From JBGAWK01 sp044227665 (GTDB lineage Bacteria > Bacteroidota > Bacteroidia > Chitinophagales > JADIYW01), in the NCBI GenBank assembly GCA_044227665.1, contig JBGAWK010000005.1, forward strand, positions 22,302 through 86,301: DNA of 64,000 nt. Direction: 5' to 3'. Position 1 is the stretch's first letter; every line of letters begins with the position of its first letter. A model generated the notes under the pieces. It was given only the letters and a program-made list of their open reading frames with translations. It did not search any database and was not told the origin of the DNA. Shown here piece after piece: positions 27,930 to 36,762 of the stretch. The position numbers and the translations under genes are program-made.

Positions 27930-29105
27930 ATGGCGTCGCAGCGACAGATATTTTTGCAGCATATTGCTCAGACTTCACCCTCCCCATTATCCTTGGAGAT
28001 TGTGGGTGGCGAGGGAATATATCTTTATACGGCTGACGGCAAAAAATATATAGACCTCATTTCGGGGATATCGGTAAGCAGCCTTGGACACAATCACCCT
28101 GCAATTGTAGCAGCAGTACAAAGTCAGGCGGCCAAGTATATGCATACCTTAGTGTATGGAGAATATATTCTGTCTCCACAGACTGCACTTGCAGATATGC
28201 TATGTTCCCTGTTGCCGGCATCTTTGGACAATGTATATTTTACGAATTCCGGTGCAGAAGCTACTGAAGGTGCTATGAAACTTGCCAAGAGATACACCGG
28301 CAGAACAGAGATTATAGCGTTCCATCATTCATATCACGGCAGCACACAAGGTGCATTGAGTCTCTTGGGGGACGAATACTTCAAAAATGCTTTCAGACCT
28401 TTATTGCCGGATATCAGACATATTAGATATAATGTCATGGAAGATGTAGCACAAATAAGCGAACGCACTGCTGCCGTGTTTCTAGAGCCACTACAAGCGG
28501 AGTCTGGTGCTACCGTACTTAGCGCGTCTTACTGTGATGCACTACAAGAACGATGCAAGCAGACGGACACCCTGCTAGTGGTAGATGAAATTCAGACGGG
28601 CTGTGGTAGGCTGGGATCTATGTTTGCCTTCGAGCAATATGGGCTTATGCCCGATATTTTGCTGTTGGCAAAAGCTTTTGGTGGAGGTATGCCGCTAGGT
28701 GCATTTGTATCTCGAAAAGAAATCATGCAGGTACTTACACATCAGCCTGTATTGGGACATATTACCACTTTTGGTGGGCATCCTGTAAGTTGTGCCGCAG
28801 CATTGGCGTCCCTGTCCATCTTGAAAAACGATACGCTTATACTGCAGGTAAGACAAAAAGAGGAGTTATTTAGACAGCTTCTTGTACATGATGAAATAGT
28901 AAAAATTTCTGGAAAAGGGTTGTTGCTGGCTATGCATTTATGCTCAAAGGAAAAAGTACAATCCGTCATTCATCGTTGTTTGGAAAGAGGACTAGTTTCA
29001 GATTGGTTTTTGTTCGCACCACATTGTGTGCGAATAGCACCTCCTCTTACCATAAGTGAAGAGCAAATAGCCGAGGCTTGTGAGATATTGCTATCTGCTT
29101 TATAG
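27930..29105 (+). CDS. Class III PLP-dependent aminotransferase (ornithine/acetylornithine type)
   Basis: The 391-residue fold type I enzyme has NSGAEATEGAMKLAKR (cofactor phosphate site), FHHSYHGSTQGALSLLG, VVDEIQTGCGRLGSMFAF with D219 binding the pyridine nitrogen, and the Schiff-base lysine K248 in LLLAKAFGGGMPLGAF. It resembles acetylornithine, ornithine and related omega-aminotransferases. No arginine-biosynthesis genes are adjacent, so the substrate is left open. It is convergent with psd with a 7-nt gap. It probably has a leaderless mRNA (box at 27918-27925). Confidence 0.9.
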   Translation: MASQRQIFLQHIAQTSPSPLSLEIVGGEGIYLYTADGKKYIDLISGISVSSLGHNHPAIVAAVQSQAAKYMHTLVYGEYILSPQTALADMLCSLLPASLDNVYFTNSGAEATEGAMKLAKRYTGRTEIIAFHHSYHGSTQGALSLLGDEYFKNAFRPLLPDIRHIRYNVMEDVAQISERTAAVFLEPLQAESGATVLSASYCDALQERCKQTDTLLVVDEIQTGCGRLGSMFAFEQYGLMPDILLLAKAFGGGMPLGAFVSRKEIMQVLTHQPVLGHITTFGGHPVSCAAALASLSILKNDTLILQVRQKEELFRQLLVHDEIVKISGKGLLLAMHLCSKEKVQSVIHRCLERGLVSDWFLFAPHCVRIAPPLTISEEQIAEACEILLSAL

Positions 29106-29112
29106 ATAAAGA

Positions 29113-29787
29113 TTATTTGGGTTCTACCAATTCTCCTATTATTGTGACACCACCTTTTACTTTTTGTCCTAGTTGGACATTTATTTTAGTATTCAAAGGT
29201 AAAAATAAGTCCACACGTGAGCCAAATTTTATAAATCCAAATTGTTCGCCTTGCTCCACTTCTTCGCCTTCTTCTAGATAGTTTACGATGCGACGAGCCA
29301 ATTTGCCCGCAATCTGGCGCATCATCACATCCATAGAGCCATTATCTATCACAATAGATGTGCGCTCATTGAGTTCTGAAGACTTAGGATGCCATGCCAC
29401 CAAATATTTCCCAGGGTGATAGGCACTATATTTTACTTCGCCACTGATAGGAGTGCGATTCACATGTACATTGGTAGGAGACATAAATATGGATACCTGT
29501 AAGCGACGGTCAGCAAAATATTCATCTACATCTACTTCTTCGATAACTACGATTTTGCCATCGGCAGGACATATTACTTTGTCATCATCGGTAAGGATAG
29601 TACGCTTAGGATTCCTAAAGAAATAAACGGTAAATCCAAAAACAAAGATACTCCAAGCTAAAAATATCTTATCTAACCATAAAGGCAGAAAATGGGTATA
29701 AGCAAAAAGTATGTTTATGGCTAACAATGCCACAAAAGTGGCGAGAATAATTTTCCAACCTTCTTTATGAATGTATTGTTTGTGCAT
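29113..29787 (-). CDS. psd: Phosphatidylserine decarboxylase, short (archaeal-like) type
   Basis: Makes phosphatidylethanolamine from phosphatidylserine at the inner membrane. The 224-residue proenzyme has two N-terminal membrane helices (WKIILATFVALLAINILFA and LPLWLDKIFLAWSIFVFGF). Then come YFFRNPKRTI, VICPADGKIVVIEEV, SIFMSPTNVHVNRTPISG and the self-cleavage site GFIKFGSRVDLFLP, where Ser becomes the pyruvoyl group. A longer frame begins at a TTG at 29823, but that TTG forms part of the promoter, so ATG at 29787 is the start. Confidence 0.95.
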   Translation of the reverse strand: MHKQYIHKEGWKIILATFVALLAINILFAYTHFLPLWLDKIFLAWSIFVFGFTVYFFRNPKRTILTDDDKVICPADGKIVVIEEVDVDEYFADRRLQVSIFMSPTNVHVNRTPISGEVKYSAYHPGKYLVAWHPKSSELNERTSIVIDNGSMDVMMRQIAGKLARRIVNYLEEGEEVEQGEQFGFIKFGSRVDLFLPLNTKINVQLGQKVKGGVTIIGELVEPK

Positions 29788-29793
29788 AAGGGA

Positions 29794-29823
29794 CAAAGAT
29801 ATGGTGAAAAGTGTTTTCCACAA
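29794..29823 (-). promoter_or_regulatory. psd promoter, TTG-N19-TATCTTTG, predicted leaderless
   Basis: On the minus strand TTG (29823-29821) is followed after 19 nt by TATCTTTG (29801-29794). This is among the best -33/-7 matches in the window. Only 6 nt separate the box from the ATG at 29787, so the transcript should begin at or next to the start codon. Confidence 0.6.
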
Positions 29824-29959
29824 TTATAATTTATATTAACAATACTAAATATCCAAAAGTAGTTCTATAAGTAGTCCTTATTAGTTAAAATTATCCTAAA
29901 CTTAATTACAAAGCAGTATAATATAATAGGTTGATATTAAATTTATTACAAAATTTTTT

Positions 29960-31225
29960 ATGTCTTCAGAATATAGAATTACTTTCTATGCAGTACCCCT
30001 GTTTTTATTTTTCGTATTAATAGAATATTTAATTATTAGAAAAACACACAAAGAATCTTACAAACTGAATGATACCATTACAAATTTGAATATTGGAGTG
30101 GGTCATTTGCTTACAAAGTCATTTATAGGGATGATAATTCTTTTAATCTACCAATCTCTATATGGACAAATGGCTATATTGCAAATCCCGGCAAGGTGGT
30201 GGTCTTATATATTGGCATTAGTGCTATATGATTTTTGCTTCTATTGGGCGCATAGATGGGGTCATACTGTAAATCTTTTTTGGGGAGCACATTCGGTACA
30301 TCACCAAAGTGAATACTATAATTTGAGTGTAGCCCTACGTCAATCTTGGATACATACCCTGTTGGCTATCATTGTATTCCTGCCTATACCTATCTTGGGG
30401 ATACCGATAGAAGTTTTTGGCATTGCAGCCACTATCAATTCTTTTTATCAATTTTGGATACATACAGAAGCCATAGGTAAGATGCCAAAGTGGTTTGAGT
30501 TTGTCTTCAACACACCCGCACATCACAGGGTACACCATGCCGTAAATCCTAAATATATAGACAAAAATCATGGAGGTATGCTTATCATTTGGGACAGGAT
30601 TTTTGGAAGTTACAAGGAGGAGGAAGAAAGACCCACTTATGGCATCACTACACAACTTAATAGCTGGAATCCTGCATGGGCAAATGTCCATTACTATGTC
30701 GAGTTATCGGCGCAAGCCATGCACTGTAAGAAATGGTATGAACGAATTTATATTTGGTTTGCTAGGCCGGGATGGCAGCCAAAATATCTCGGAGGACAGA
30801 AGCCTGTTCCTGAAGTGGTGGCAGCAAATTATCACAAGTATGATGCGCAAGCCAGTAAGGGTCTTAATATGTATGTACTAGCACAATTTGCGCTTATCAT
30901 TATAGGATTAATGACATATATGTATTATTACGATGAGTTAGGATTTTTTTATAAAATATACAGTTTCGCGTGGCTGATGCTTTCGATGGTATTGTGTGGC
31001 GCAATACTGGAGCAAAAGCCTTGGGCTCGTGTTGCAGAATATTTTAGATGGGCAGCCTTGCTGGTGGGTATTGTAGGATTTATGAATATCCGCTACCCAG
31101 ATTACTATTTTGTGATAATGTTGGTTTCGATAATTTCTATTTTATATTTTGTGGTATGGTTTTCTTTGAATGCGTGGTTCAAAATCAGAGCGTTAGATAT
31201 TGTATATAAGCGATTGTGGCGGTAG
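29960..31225 (+). CDS. Sterol desaturase / fatty acid hydroxylase superfamily protein
   Basis: The 421-residue integral membrane protein has the di-iron histidine clusters of the superfamily: DFCFYWAHRWGHTVNLFWGA (HRWGH, about residues 94-98), HSVHHQSEYYN, and PAHHRVHHAVNPKYIDKNHG. Further transmembrane helices after the catalytic domain (about residues 300-410) are typical of longer Bacteroidota and eukaryotic alkylglycerol-monooxygenase-like members. It probably hydroxylates or desaturates a membrane lipid; the substrate is not known. It is convergent with the lipoprotein gene with a 4-nt gap. No TAnnTTTG box was found in the 136-nt upstream gap. Confidence 0.9.
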   Translation: MSSEYRITFYAVPLFLFFVLIEYLIIRKTHKESYKLNDTITNLNIGVGHLLTKSFIGMIILLIYQSLYGQMAILQIPARWWSYILALVLYDFCFYWAHRWGHTVNLFWGAHSVHHQSEYYNLSVALRQSWIHTLLAIIVFLPIPILGIPIEVFGIAATINSFYQFWIHTEAIGKMPKWFEFVFNTPAHHRVHHAVNPKYIDKNHGGMLIIWDRIFGSYKEEEERPTYGITTQLNSWNPAWANVHYYVELSAQAMHCKKWYERIYIWFARPGWQPKYLGGQKPVPEVVAANYHKYDAQASKGLNMYVLAQFALIIIGLMTYMYYYDELGFFYKIYSFAWLMLSMVLCGAILEQKPWARVAEYFRWAALLVGIVGFMNIRYPDYYFVIMLVSIISILYFVVWFSLNAWFKIRALDIVYKRLWR

Positions 31226-31229
31226 TTGG

Positions 31230-32219
31230 CTAATTTCCATAATTTTTGTTGAAAGAAACGATAAAGGGTTCAAAGATTTGACCACAGTAAATTTTTTCCT
31301 CCCACACCAGTGCCGTGGATACGCCGCTGATAGTACTTCCCTCGTCTTTTAGCATAATCTTTTGATTCCCCGTAGCCGTGTCAATCTCTACAATTTCGAA
31401 AGGAGAAAAGTTGGAATCATCGGTATAATAGAGCAAGAATTTTGGGATGTCTGTATGGCGTGCAGCAATAAGTTTATCCTCCTTCCATCTGAAATTGTCC
31501 CACCCATAGCCACTACATAGTTTTCTCTTGTTGGTCAACATAAAATTTTCATCTCTGTCATAAGAGTAAACTGCATCGCCCAATACGGTAGCTAGAAACA
31601 CTTTTTTGTCGCGAACGGCTACACCATTAGCATAGCGCAGCCCCTCATCTACGACTTTCATATTACCATCTTCATCACTATATATCAAGGAGCCGTTTGT
31701 GGGCTTTATTAAAATATTTAGCAGACTTTCGTTACCATCATTAGAAAAATAAAACCCCCCATTTGGGAGTACGGCTATAGCATTAGGAGACTTTATCAGC
31801 CCATGAAAATATATTCGGTCGTATTTCAACGCATGGTTGTCTATTTTGTATCGAATTATAGCATTGCCGGTATCATTGAAGGGGCGATGTGTAATGACAT
31901 ATAAGTAGGTTACTCCAGATAGGGTAACAATGTCAAATCCATGTGGATGCAAAGAAAATCCTACGGGTTCTCCAGTCCTTGTCAGCCTATTATAGGAATT
32001 GTCTTGCAGATTTATTTCTATAATTTCTCCACTATCTCCATATTGACTTCTGCGCGCCGCACAGGATGCTAATAATCGCACATCCGACAAGCTATAGTCC
32101 AATAGAATATCTTCTGGGCCGTAATAGACGGGGATATTAGTATAGTCTAGGGTATAAGTTTCTTTTTTGCAAGATATTAATAATGGAAGGATTAGTAATA
32201 CATGAAATATCTTTTTCAT
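31230..32219 (-). CDS. Lipoprotein with six-bladed beta-propeller (SMP-30/arylesterase-like)
   Basis: The signal peptide ends in a lipobox (LLILPLLISCKKE), so the mature protein is a lipoprotein anchored by Cys about residue 17. The rest (329 aa total) is a repeat of beta-blades resembling paraoxonase/SMP-30 and strictosidine-synthase folds: HPHGFDIVTLSGVTYLYVIT, SPNAIAVLPNGGFYFSNDG, LRYANGVAVRDKKVFLATVL and WDNFRWKEDKLIAARH. A calcium-dependent lactonase/esterase activity is possible from the fold but not shown. The gene follows rodA on the minus strand after a candidate terminator, so it probably has its own promoter. Confidence 0.8.
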   Translation of the reverse strand: MKKIFHVLLILPLLISCKKETYTLDYTNIPVYYGPEDILLDYSLSDVRLLASCAARRSQYGDSGEIIEINLQDNSYNRLTRTGEPVGFSLHPHGFDIVTLSGVTYLYVITHRPFNDTGNAIIRYKIDNHALKYDRIYFHGLIKSPNAIAVLPNGGFYFSNDGNESLLNILIKPTNGSLIYSDEDGNMKVVDEGLRYANGVAVRDKKVFLATVLGDAVYSYDRDENFMLTNKRKLCSGYGWDNFRWKEDKLIAARHTDIPKFLLYYTDDSNFSPFEIVEIDTATGNQKIMLKDEGSTISGVSTALVWEEKIYCGQIFEPFIVSFNKNYGN

Positions 32220-32235
32220 AGATTATACAGTTATT

Positions 32236-32260
32236 TTTAAAAATATCTTATCGAAGATAT
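32236..32260 (-). terminator. Candidate intrinsic terminator after rodA
   Basis: On the minus strand a 7-bp perfect stem (ATATCTT/AAGATAT with loop CGAT, 32260-32243) is followed by a short T-run. It lies 35 nt downstream of the rodA stop and would close the purH-mre-mrd transcript. The stem is AT-rich, so strength is uncertain. Confidence 0.45.
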
Positions 32261-32294
32261 ATAAAATTATCAGGAAAGTATTTTTTGTCAAAAA

Positions 32295-33566
32295 TCAATT
32301 CAGTGACATCATCCGCTCACTGTCTAACTTTATAGCCGTAGCAAGCATAAAAGAAAATGACATCAGAGAAGATCCTCCATAGCTCATAAAGGGTAGTGGG
32401 ATACCTATAACGGGCAATAAACCAATGGTCATACCTATATTAATCATAAAATGCATAAAAAATATAGAGGCTATAGACATAATATATACTCGGCTAAAAG
32501 CAGAACGTTGTCTTTCTGCCATTTGTAAAAGTTTAGCTATTAGAATAGTAAACAATAGAACCACTCCTGCTGACCCTATAAATCCCCACTCTTCGCCTAC
32601 GGCACTGAAGATGAAATCTGTACTCATTTCTGGCACATAATTATAGCGTGTCTGGGTGCCTTGCAAGAAGCCTTTGCCAAAGAATCCTCCGGAGCCTATG
32701 GCAATTTTAGACTGGTTGAGATTGTAGGCTACGCCGTCAGGGTCTGTAACTTTACCCAGTATCACATTTATTCTGTCTTTCTGATGTGGCTCCAGCACTT
32801 TGTTGAATACGGTATTTACTGCAAGGCTATACAACATGCTCAGGAAAAGAATGAGCCATAATAGGCGGATGAGGCTCTTATCTCTAGGGCTCACATAATA
32901 CATATATATTAAGCTAATTGCAGCCAGCAATAGACCTACAATAATATAAACAGGAGAAACTGCCAAGGATAATATTGAGATGAAGATGAAGAAAAATCCT
33001 AAATATAATAGTCCGTCAGGTAGTCCTTCTTTGTTGAAAACAAAAGCGAAACCCAAAAATACCAGACAAGTGCCAGCATCGCCCTGAGCGAGAATAAGTA
33101 GTAGTGGAATGCCTACTATGGCTATTGCCTGCCACCGATTTTTAAGATTGGAAAATTTTACCCCCGGCATATCTAAATAGGCTGCCAATGCCATTGCTGT
33201 AGCAAACTTGCTAAACTCTGATGGTTGTAATTTGAAAAATCCTAAATCTATCCAATTTTTATCTCCTTTTGTTGCAGAACCAATGATAAACACAGATATT
33301 AATAGTAAGGTTATCATTACATACATAGGTATGGACATATAACGTATCAACCCTTTTTTGAAGCCCATTACAGTAAGAAATAATAATGAAGATACACCTA
33401 TCCACAGTAGCTGTTTGCCATAATTTTCACTTAGATTGAAGATATCCCAAGTGCCGTTGTATTCCGTGGCGAAGATATTCATCCAGCCAAATATCACGAG
33501 AATGATATAGACGATGACTACTGTGCCGTCGGCACCTTTGCTGATGTATCTACTTCGGGTTTCCAT
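32295..33566 (-). CDS. rodA: Rod-shape peptidoglycan glycosyltransferase RodA (SEDS family)
   Basis: RodA polymerises glycan strands from lipid II during side-wall elongation, together with PBP2. The 423-residue protein has about ten transmembrane helices. Signature segments are WIDLGFFKLQPSEFSKFATA (about residues 105-124), DAGTCLVFLGF (catalytic Asp region), FLQGTQTRYNYVPEMSTDF and LPFMSYGGSSLMSFS near the end. The start overlaps the end of mrdA by 49 nt, indicating tight coupling. Last gene of the elongation cluster. Confidence 0.96.
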   Translation of the reverse strand: METRSRYISKGADGTVVIVYIILVIFGWMNIFATEYNGTWDIFNLSENYGKQLLWIGVSSLLFLTVMGFKKGLIRYMSIPMYVMITLLLISVFIIGSATKGDKNWIDLGFFKLQPSEFSKFATAMALAAYLDMPGVKFSNLKNRWQAIAIVGIPLLLILAQGDAGTCLVFLGFAFVFNKEGLPDGLLYLGFFFIFISILSLAVSPVYIIVGLLLAAISLIYMYYVSPRDKSLIRLLWLILFLSMLYSLAVNTVFNKVLEPHQKDRINVILGKVTDPDGVAYNLNQSKIAIGSGGFFGKGFLQGTQTRYNYVPEMSTDFIFSAVGEEWGFIGSAGVVLLFTILIAKLLQMAERQRSAFSRVYIMSIASIFFMHFMINIGMTIGLLPVIGIPLPFMSYGGSSLMSFSFMLATAIKLDSERMMSLN

Positions 33567-35398
33567 TTTAAAAGGTTTGCTTTGTACATTCTTTCCTGCA
33601 TAGCTATACGCTTTCTATCATCGGAGATGGTGTCATTCAAGTATTTTTCTATCATTAGGGAGGTAATTGGAGCGGCATAGGTGGCGCCAAAGCCAGAATT
33701 CTCTACTACTACTGCGATAGCTATTTTGGGCTTATCTCGTGGCGCAAAGGCCACAAACATGGAGTGGTCTTTGCCGTGAGGATTCTGCGCAGTACCTGTC
33801 TTGCCACACATGACAAACATATCTGTACGCACGCTTTTTCCTGTCCCAGATTCTACCACTTTGGCTAGACCATCTATGGTGCTTTCAAATAAGGAGTCTG
33901 TAATTCCGAGGTCTTCTTTTTTATATTTATAAAAGTAGTTTTTTTTGTCTTTGGTATAATAGCGCACTAGGTGTGGTGTAATATAATAGCCTCTGTTCGC
34001 TATAGCCGTAATTTCGTTGGCCATCTGTAAAGGCGTAGCCAAGACCTCCCCTTGTCCTATAGCTACAGATATGATATTATTTGCCACCCATTTATTTTTA
34101 CCATGAATTTTATTATAATATTCTACTGAGGGGATATTTCCAGACTTCTCACCTTTAAGGTCTATCCCTGTTTTCTTTCCGAATCCAAATTTCATTATCC
34201 CATCACGCCATAGCTTATAGCCTTTTTCAGGATTTCCAATTGTAGAATCCATCACCATATCTCTAAAAATTTGGCAGTAGTAAGAATTACAGGAATACTT
34301 TATTGCCGTTTGCACATCAGGTACGGCATGAGAGCCATGACATTTCACTCTATGACTACCCATATAATAGCCGCCCCTACAGAAATAATTCCATTGTGGG
34401 CTATGGATATTATTATTAAAAACCACCAAAGAACTGGCAATCTTGAAGGTAGATCCGGGAGGATAAGTAGCCGTAATGGGTCTATTGATGAGCGGAATAT
34501 TCTTATCTTGATAGAGGATGCTAAAATTATGACCTCTATATCTTCCTGCCAGCAAATTGGGGTCGTACCCAGGGCTGCTTACAAAAGCCAATATTTCGCC
34601 GGTAGTGGGTTCTATAGCGATGATAGATCCCAATTTGTTGTGCATGAGTTTCTCTCCATAGCTTTGCAGCTCAGCATCTATGGTGGTGATAAGGTCTGCC
34701 CCTGCGGTAGGAAGCTTATCTTCTTTGCCCTGCTTGTAAGAACCTTGGAGTCTGCCACGAACATCCATTACCTGATATCTCTCTCCTTTCTCGCCTCGCA
34801 ATAAGTTTTCGTAAAAATATTCGATACCGGTTTTCCCTACATAGTCGCCTTGCTCATAATAGTCGCCTCTTTCTTCCAAATCTTTGTCGGTAACTTCTGC
34901 TAGGTAGCCCAGCATGTGTGCCGCACCGTAATATGGGTATCTTCGCACCATACGGGTTTGAAATGAGAATGCCGGAAATTGAAAAAGATGCTCCTGAAAT
35001 CTGGCAAAGCTACCTTGGTCTACTAATTTTAATAAGGGTGTGGGTCTGTTGGGCGTGCGCCACCGTATTTCTTCCAATTTATTGCGAACAAATTTGGGAG
35101 TAGTGTTCAATAACTGACAGAACAAGATGGTGTCGAAATCGTTTTGCTTCTTGAGCTGGCTGTAGTTTACAAGAATGTCATAAACAGCATCGTTATAGAC
35201 GATGACTTTTCCTTTTCTGTCCACTATCAATCCTCGTGAAGGGTATATAGTTTGCTTCTTGACTACATTATCACGTGCAGCTTCCTTATATTGAGGGCTG
35301 ATGATTTGTAGCAAGAATAGTTTTATAATATAAGCTATAGCAACAATAAGAAGGAAGCCTTGTAGGATGCCTCCAGTTTTATAGCCTTTTTGTATCAT
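33518..35398 (-). CDS. mrdA: Penicillin-binding protein 2 (peptidoglycan transpeptidase)
   Basis: The class B PBP cross-links peptidoglycan in the elongasome with RodA. The 626-residue product has one N-terminal membrane helix (GGILQGFLLIVAIAYIIKLF), a PBP dimerisation domain (RGLIVDRKGKVIVYNDAVYD) and a transpeptidase domain. The three catalytic motifs are the nucleophile in YPPGSTFKIASSL (SxxK), SCN in IKYSCNSYYCQIF and KTG in MCGKTGTAQNPHG. It overlaps mreD by 4 nt upstream and rodA by 49 nt downstream. The tail after the transpeptidase domain is basic and probably disordered. Confidence 0.96.
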   Translation of the reverse strand: MIQKGYKTGGILQGFLLIVAIAYIIKLFLLQIISPQYKEAARDNVVKKQTIYPSRGLIVDRKGKVIVYNDAVYDILVNYSQLKKQNDFDTILFCQLLNTTPKFVRNKLEEIRWRTPNRPTPLLKLVDQGSFARFQEHLFQFPAFSFQTRMVRRYPYYGAAHMLGYLAEVTDKDLEERGDYYEQGDYVGKTGIEYFYENLLRGEKGERYQVMDVRGRLQGSYKQGKEDKLPTAGADLITTIDAELQSYGEKLMHNKLGSIIAIEPTTGEILAFVSSPGYDPNLLAGRYRGHNFSILYQDKNIPLINRPITATYPPGSTFKIASSLVVFNNNIHSPQWNYFCRGGYYMGSHRVKCHGSHAVPDVQTAIKYSCNSYYCQIFRDMVMDSTIGNPEKGYKLWRDGIMKFGFGKKTGIDLKGEKSGNIPSVEYYNKIHGKNKWVANNIISVAIGQGEVLATPLQMANEITAIANRGYYITPHLVRYYTKDKKNYFYKYKKEDLGITDSLFESTIDGLAKVVESGTGKSVRTDMFVMCGKTGTAQNPHGKDHSMFVAFAPRDKPKIAIAVVVENSGFGATYAAPITSLMIEKYLNDTISDDRKRIAMQERMYKANLLKWKPEVDTSAKVPTAQ

Positions 35399-35922
35399 CT
35401 TCTCTTAAACTTTGCAGGAATGAAAAGTAAATTTACTATCCAAATAATAACAAATGAAAAAAGGGTGCTTGATAAGGCACGTAGTAGCGTGAATAAGAAA
35501 TTATGCAGGGATAGGGTATCTAAAAAATAATAAAAAAGGCTGTGAACTAATAGCGATAAGAAGACATACTTTGCAAACCACATAGACCCTAGTGTGTGAA
35601 GATTGAGGACAGCGTCCTTTGCATAACCCATGAGAGGGCGAATAAGCACCAATATATATTTCCTAAAATATGCTGTAGCTACAAGACTACCCGCATATAT
35701 ACCACTGCCATTACAAAATATATCTAGGAGATAGCCGTAGCCGAAAGCTATTATCAATAGAAGCGCAGGATGTGTATTGTAAGGCAGTAGCAAAATAAAT
35801 AGTGCTTGCACCATAGGATATGCATAGCCATGTATGTGTAAATCCTGCATCACTCCTACTTGTAATAGGAATAGCCCCAGCCCTCTAAAGAAAATGATTA
35901 ATATGTCTTTTGCACTGAGCAT
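35395..35922 (-). CDS. mreD: Rod shape-determining membrane protein MreD
   Basis: A 175-residue inner-membrane protein with five or six helices and little soluble sequence, as expected for MreD. Sequence similarity in this family is low; position between mreC and mrdA, with 1-nt and 4-nt overlaps, is the main support. FGYGYLLDIFCNGSGIYAGS is the most MreD-like stretch, in the helix that contains the conserved GxxxD-type motif. Confidence 0.88.
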   Translation of the reverse strand: MLSAKDILIIFFRGLGLFLLQVGVMQDLHIHGYAYPMVQALFILLLPYNTHPALLLIIAFGYGYLLDIFCNGSGIYAGSLVATAYFRKYILVLIRPLMGYAKDAVLNLHTLGSMWFAKYVFLSLLVHSLFYYFLDTLSLHNFLFTLLRALSSTLFSFVIIWIVNLLFIPAKFKRR

Positions 35923-36752
35923 TATTCTAATAGGTTTTGTAAGGTTTGGCGTATGGTATCCAATGCTTGTTTTTTTTCATGTTTGACTACATATACTTGG
36001 GTAATCTTATCCATATTATTGGTAAGAGCAACTTGTATGTCTAAAAATCCGGAAGTGGTAATTTGTTTTGCTTTTTTTACAACGGCTACGGGAATATCAG
36101 GAGGAAAGAAACTGGAAAAGCCCGTAGTAACGAAAGTATCATTTTTATTTATAGTTACTGTTTTGCTAATATTTTCTATTTGTAGCGTAAAAGGGTCTAT
36201 GCCGTCCCACACTAAGTTTCCAAAAGCTCCTGTGCGTATATGTTTTACACTTATCATGGACTTGGTGCTGATTACGGACATTGCCAGACTATAGTCGTCG
36301 GATACGTTGGTAATAATGCCAAATATACCGGCACCTGTAAGCACGCCCATGCCTTTTTCTATACCATTGTTTTTGCCTTTATTGATAGTAAAATAGTTGG
36401 TACTTTTATTGAACATGTTATCAATAATTTTTGCTGGAGTGTATTGGTAACTCACACTATCACTACTATGGGGTAATAGAGAATCTTGGGCATAAGTATA
36501 GGCCGTTTTTAGCTGACCTCTAAGTTTGGCATTTTCGGCTATTAGCTTCTCATTTTCATATTTTAGATGAAAATATTCATAAATATTCCCAGTAAATGAA
36601 TACCATTTGCCCGAGATAGCATTAGCAGCATTAAAAGTCTTTACCTGTTGATAGGATCGGGTGTTGCTAATCATACGTAGCGATAATGCCTCTAGAAAGA
36701 TGAAAAGCATTAGTACATAATACCTAGAAAACAGCAGGACTATGTTGCGCAT
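35922..36752 (-). CDS. mreC: Rod shape-determining protein MreC
   Basis: A periplasmic scaffold of the elongasome that binds PBP2. The 276-residue product has an N-terminal membrane helix (FSRYYVLMLFIFLEALSLRMI), a coiled coil (YFHLKYENEKLIAENAKLRG, about residues 60-79) and the two beta-barrel domains with KNNGIEKGMGVLTGAGIFGI and SVKHIRTGAFGNLVWDG. It lies 10 nt after mreB and overlaps mreD by 1 nt. Confidence 0.95.
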   Translation of the reverse strand: MRNIVLLFSRYYVLMLFIFLEALSLRMISNTRSYQQVKTFNAANAISGKWYSFTGNIYEYFHLKYENEKLIAENAKLRGQLKTAYTYAQDSLLPHSSDSVSYQYTPAKIIDNMFNKSTNYFTINKGKNNGIEKGMGVLTGAGIFGIITNVSDDYSLAMSVISTKSMISVKHIRTGAFGNLVWDGIDPFTLQIENISKTVTINKNDTFVTTGFSSFFPPDIPVAVVKKAKQITTSGFLDIQVALTNNMDKITQVYVVKHEKKQALDTIRQTLQNLLE

Positions 36753-36762
36753 CGTCCCATTA

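Noticed and set aside
29788..29823. Longer N-terminus for phosphatidylserine decarboxylase
   Set aside because: The extension contains the -33 TTG and the -7 box TATCTTTG; the family start fits ATG at 29787.
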